Positions 16,401 to 18,500 of a stretch of 18,500 nt of DNA are shown here, piece by piece. The position numbers were made by a program, and so were the translations under genes. Origin of the DNA: Candidatus Saliniplasma halalkaliphilum. Its GTDB lineage: Archaea > Thermoplasmatota > Thermoplasmata > Halarchaeoplasmatales > Halarchaeoplasmataceae. A model generated the notes under the pieces. It saw nothing but the letters and a program-made list of their open reading frames with translations. It ran no database searches and had not been told where the DNA came from. Position 1 is the stretch's first letter; every line of letters begins with the position of its first letter. The stretch covers positions 1 through 18,500 of the forward strand of contig JAFDTG010000022.1 of assembly GCA_019594235.1 (NCBI GenBank). The letters are read 5' to 3'.

Positions 16401-17856
16401 TGGGAACTGGCATGGTGTTGAAAAAGTGACATTTAGAGCTAAAGATCCTGTTGGAGCAATAGTGGAACAGACTATCAACGTCACCGTACTGCCAGTTAAT
16501 TATCCACCTGAGATCAATGAATTACCCCCCTTCGTAGTACGATACGATGAACCCTATGTTTTCGATCTAGAGTTCTATATTGACGATCCGGATAACGAAA
16601 CCCATGAATTGACCATAACTACAGGCAGTCCGGATCATGTTTCCGTAAGTGGTACTAAATTGATCATGAACTATCCTAGAGAATTGGATAATTTAGTGGT
16701 GAATTACACAGTTCCTTTAGAAGTGTATGTTTCAGATGGAATCGATACAGCTTCGGAAGTAACTACCGTTACGGTCGGTACCTATTATCCACCTGAACTG
16801 GTCATTCCTCTGCACGATGTAGCGTTCAAAGAGAATGAACGGCTAATCAACGCTTTCAACCTCGATAATCATTTCTTGGACAGACAAAATGATACCATGT
16901 ACTTCTCTTCAGGAAATGAAAATATAGAGGTTTTGATCCACGAAAATAGCACGGTTGATTTTTATGCCCCTGAGAATTGGAATGGACAGGAATTGATAAC
17001 CATCAGGGCGACAAACAGTGTCGGTGCACTCATGGAGGATTCTTTGACCGTTACTGTGATACCAGTAAATAACCCACCTGAAATATCGGATATGCCACTA
17101 CAGGAAGGTGTTGTAGGAAGAAGTTGGATATTCGATGTGGGTGATTATATTTCTGACGTTGACAATGAAAGCCACGAATTAGAAGTGACTGTAGACGATC
17201 CAAATGTAGATGTATTTGGTCATAAACTTTTATTTGATTATGACCGACCTGGAGAATACAACGTCACAATCAGAGTTAGTGATGGATTGGATACAACAAC
17301 TGGTTACATAGATGTTAGAGTAACGGAACAAGTCGAAGAGGGTGGGTATCCAAATAACCTCTTATTCTTATTAGGTCTGATACCCCTTGGATTGATCGGT
17401 GCAGTCATCTATATAAAGAAAGGCAGGTATACTATCGAAGATATCTTTTTGATCCATGATTCTGGGGTATTAATCAAACACAATACACGAACATTGAAAG
17501 CAGAAAGGGATGAAGATATTTTAGCCGGGATGTTTACAGCTGTACAAAATTTTGTAGATGATGCCTTTGCTGAAAACGATAGTGAAAGTTTGAAAAAGAT
17601 GGAATATGGGGAAAAGAAAGTCTTGGTACACAAAGGTAAGAATGTCATTTTAGCTGTTTTTGTCTCTGGAGAAGAACCCAAATGGACACTAGAGGGAATG
17701 CAAAACTTAGTATCAGATATCGAAGAAAGGTATGGAGAAACCATTGAAAACTATTCCGGTGACATCAGTGAATTGAAAGGGATAGAAGATATGCTTACAG
17801 CACTTCACCAAGGTAGGGGAAAATACAGGCAGGGAGACTGGAAAAAATACGAATAA
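13417..17856 (+). CDS. Giant repeat-rich cell-surface protein with one membrane span and a cytoplasmic longin/roadblock-like domain
   Basis: About 1479 aa. The chosen GTG at 13417 follows AGGGG by 8 nt and gives a compact signal peptide (QNRH, then SVCLICLLLFSTVEA); GTG 13387 and TTG 13378 are in-frame alternatives. Layout: residues 1-23 signal; about 52-143 an Fn3-like domain; about 144-740 six Ig/Big-like repeats of 95-105 residues, each opening with a DYIEITD-like strand followed by a YNETSGY-like turn; about 745-1305 six cadherin-like domains, the last five alternating between two types; 1315-1333 a membrane span, then KKGRY; 1334-1479 a cytoplasmic domain. Roughly thirty N-x-S/T sequons suggest heavy N-glycosylation. 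The cytoplasmic part (IEDIFLIHDSG, ILAGMFTAVQNFVDDAF, KKVLVHKGKNVILAVFVSGEE) has the strand/helix order of longin-type folds. It is probably an adhesin or receptor; the role is inferred. Confidence 0.9.
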   Translation: MQNRHIISVCLICLLLFSTVEAVNPHMDNMVEEEILYPSNNYGLYSEPDTPSDPIPFDDEDGLNSTPTLSVMVTHLEELDMDVSFYDNNTESLIGTAENVPSGERAEVIWEGLNPDTPYSWHVVADDGVNQTEGGPWNFTTAGIDYVEITDQVNGTALEDRDVPPNFEQWGNLSSYNNTYGFFDNPIGEWSAEPDSGDSELLAGNLLGYNGIDVGATAGYVWFNVTPDLDTLLQDSVRYNVITDDVDYIQITDSPGGAPLSDETVDIGHRIRGYCSVYNESSGYLYTVKGNWSADGGGSYLLEDSTNESNVIDMGHEGGTVSFNLTYEGFSDSVQFDVLSPEPDEILITSEPDGEPIKGGEVPVGYEIWGNASGYNETSGYIGTVEVEWSIEYGEGMDPTLGPSPSESSWIDVGNNSGEIKWKASYSRENYWVNDTVVFVVEPPSLDYIEITKHGEEIEGGSVPVNHTEEIELSAFNETSGFIQFVNGEWTVEGGDAFLLNGTSGTENIINVGTIPGEVILTTQYNGLTDEVVYDVKDPKIDYIYIVEDPEEPTESIIENVTIDAGQDLLGYCAGFNDTIGFVELVDVNWFVENYDGAEAESNPGTGNTSVFYTGPSGGETEWVAEYDENINFTVSININPPTIDKIEIMDEPGGTGRVVENVILGLDENITFYSAGYNESFGYQEDVESEWVLDNYEIGDLDESFGETSTFTSSEPGTVTLTVLHGMIYNTTTIEVVDYRTPSIDGVIPDIELTRDFGIHEIDLSDHASDEQDTLSEMEWYLTGYRSSIISVYGENQTGNHVITLLSRENAVGSMEVTYWLVNSAGNKVSQSAWINVTTAYDSPEIRRCPDLYVLYDEPYQFDYSPYIIYDEDRFDELTLETDDYQYTTVSGLKVTYEYPRSMLGEEVLVTITVSDGVESVSTTITVTVTSNSPPIEIEKLPDLTINQGETKENVFNLDDYFADPEGDPLYMSYGYTYLTITIHDDHAVDVRADGNWHGVEKVTFRAKDPVGAIVEQTINVTVLPVNYPPEINELPPFVVRYDEPYVFDLEFYIDDPDNETHELTITTGSPDHVSVSGTKLIMNYPRELDNLVVNYTVPLEVYVSDGIDTASEVTTVTVGTYYPPELVIPLHDVAFKENERLINAFNLDNHFLDRQNDTMYFSSGNENIEVLIHENSTVDFYAPENWNGQELITIRATNSVGALMEDSLTVTVIPVNNPPEISDMPLQEGVVGRSWIFDVGDYISDVDNESHELEVTVDDPNVDVFGHKLLFDYDRPGEYNVTIRVSDGLDTTTGYIDVRVTEQVEEGGYPNNLLFLLGLIPLGLIGAVIYIKKGRYTIEDIFLIHDSGVLIKHNTRTLKAERDEDILAGMFTAVQNFVDDAFAENDSESLKKMEYGEKKVLVHKGKNVILAVFVSGEEPKWTLEGMQNLVSDIEERYGETIENYSGDISELKGIEDMLTALHQGRGKYRQGDWKKYE

Positions 17857-17880
17857 TTTAAGGATTTAAACTCTCCATGT

Positions 17881-17892
17881 CCTTTATATATA
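17881..17892 (+). promoter_or_regulatory. TATA box of the MIP18-like gene
   Basis: CTTTATATATA, centred about 26 nt before the GTG at 17915 and 37 nt before the ATG at 17924, so the transcript has almost no leader. Confidence 0.5.
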
Positions 17893-17923
17893 TCCTCCTT
17901 CTCATGTATTTATAGTGAATAAT

Positions 17924-18217
17924 ATGCCAACAGAAGAGGAAATTATCGATAGGTTGAAGAACGTAGTAGACCCACATACAGGAACAGACGTCTATTCTAT
18001 GGAATTGATCTCTGACCTTGTGGTAGAGGATGATTCCGTAAGTTTGACCTTCACACCGACAACACCATTTTGTCCAATGGGTATCCAATTGGCGGTTAAA
18101 ATAAAGGAAAATCTTTCTTCCATGGAAGACCTTTCTGAAGACGATGTTTATGTCACGATCGAGGGGCATATAAACCAGGATGCAATAAATAAGAAATTAG
18201 CACCTCAAGGTGAATAA
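17924..18217 (+). CDS. MIP18-family (DUF59) protein, likely iron-sulfur cluster assembly or carrier factor
   Basis: A small single-domain protein of 97 aa (100 if the in-frame GTG at 17915 is used). It has the DUF59 fold pattern: an N-terminal helix EEEIIDRLKNVVDP, the loop DPHTGTDVYSMELI, a strand pair VSLTFTPTTP, and the conserved cysteine in FCPMG, which in relatives is the metal or cluster ligand. The usual DPE is DPH here. Family members help assemble or transfer iron-sulfur clusters (SufT, eukaryotic MIP18). Substrate proteins cannot be guessed. The stop codon is 1 nt before the start of the DUF89 gene, and the last codons contain that gene's ribosome-binding site, so the two are coupled. 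Confidence 0.88.
   Translation: MPTEEEIIDRLKNVVDPHTGTDVYSMELISDLVVEDDSVSLTFTPTTPFCPMGIQLAVKIKENLSSMEDLSEDDVYVTIEGHINQDAINKKLAPQGE
18208..18213 (+). promoter_or_regulatory. Shine-Dalgarno element deciding a TTG start
   Basis: AGGTGA, a strong match to the archaeal anti-Shine-Dalgarno, lies inside the last codons of the MIP18-like gene, 5 nt before TTG at 18219. It is the clearest ribosome-binding site in the window and supports a TTG initiator and translational coupling. Confidence 0.7.
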
Positions 18218-18218
18218 G

Positions 18219-18500
18219 TTGGAGATACATCCGGACTGTGTCCCCTGTGTTCTAAAGAGGGTTTTGTTCGAAGCACGCATGGTCGATCCATCTAAAGAAA
18301 GAGAAGTAGTAGAAAGTGTGCTAGAGATCCTATCTGACGATTTTGAGGAAGGGGCGGTATCTGCAGAAGTTACTACTAAAATACACGGTAAAGTTTACGA
18401 GATACTAGGCACTAACGATCCTTATCACGAGCTAAAAAAAAGAAGTAACAAGGTAGCTGAAAAATTATTACCCAAGGCAAAACTGTTAGTGGACAAAAAA
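18219..18500 (+). CDS. DUF89 family protein (damage-control phosphatase-like), N-terminal part, runs off the window
   Basis: Ninety-four codons are visible, beginning with TTG after AGGTGA. The start MEIHPDCVPCVLKR carries the CxxC that marks the archaeal branch of DUF89. Further on are the conserved helices TTKIHGKVYEILG and DPYHELKKRSNKVAEKLLPK; the latter is the most typical archaeal DUF89 segment. Better-studied DUF89 proteins are Mn/Co/Ni-dependent phosphatases that remove harmful phospho-metabolites; the catalytic Asp/Asn residues would lie further downstream, outside the window. Complete archaeal members are about 280-290 aa. It is coupled to the MIP18-like gene, 1 nt upstream. The assignment is firm for the family, while activity and substrate are open. 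Confidence 0.88.
   Translation, partial: MEIHPDCVPCVLKRVLFEARMVDPSKEREVVESVLEILSDDFEEGAVSAEVTTKIHGKVYEILGTNDPYHELKKRSNKVAEKLLPKAKLLVDKK

Noticed and set aside
13378..17856. Genes on the opposite strand or in other frames within the giant surface protein
   Set aside because: Short frames at 14252-14458, 14911-15117 and 17409-17744 lie wholly inside a continuous, clearly coding repeat protein and lack family features.

Overview
The window looks like a contig from an archaeon. The core information-processing genes are archaeal: PCNA sliding clamp, replication factor C small subunit and Alba. So are the archaeal pterin enzyme MptA, the MOFRL-type glycerate kinase, the MIP18-like and DUF89 proteins, and TATA boxes about 26 nt upstream of start codons with little or no leader. 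DUF835, V4R-like and Ras-like GTPase genes, large PKD/cadherin-like surface proteins and the A+T-rich composition suggest a Thermoplasmatota-type euryarchaeon (for example an uncultured benthic lineage). That placement is inference; no rRNA gene is present.

Layout. 1-525: 5' part of pcn (minus strand), cut by a 118-bp perfect inverted repeat at the contig edge, almost certainly a fold-back artefact. 669-1676: an unrecognised 335-aa protein. 1690-4000: rfcS and a glycerate 2-kinase (both minus). 4165-4446: alba. 4650-6105: a MATE exporter broken by one extra base. 6110-6568: a universal stress protein. 6682-7395: a class I methyltransferase. 7519-10484: a minus-strand cluster reading GTPase, V4R/DUF835-like protein, zinc-ribbon protein, mptA. 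10608-17856: a plus-strand series of a second Ras-like GTPase, a secreted beta-propeller/PKD protein and a giant surface protein with one membrane span and a cytoplasmic domain. 17924-18500: a MIP18-family protein coupled to a DUF89 protein that runs off the window.

The most interesting part is 8432-17856. Two divergent small GTPases sit beside a presumed sensor protein (V4R-like plus DUF835), a zinc-ribbon protein and two exported proteins. The larger exported protein carries an intracellular domain whose predicted strand/helix order resembles longin or roadblock folds, which regulate or bind small GTPases in other systems. I infer a possible trans-envelope system in which a glycosylated adhesin-like ectodomain is connected to GTPase switching inside the cell. 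This rests on gene neighbourhood and predicted folds, not on any demonstrated interaction.

Most first genes appear to be leaderless. Shine-Dalgarno-like sequences are seen before pcn, the glycerate kinase, alba, possibly the giant protein, and most clearly before the downstream DUF89 gene.
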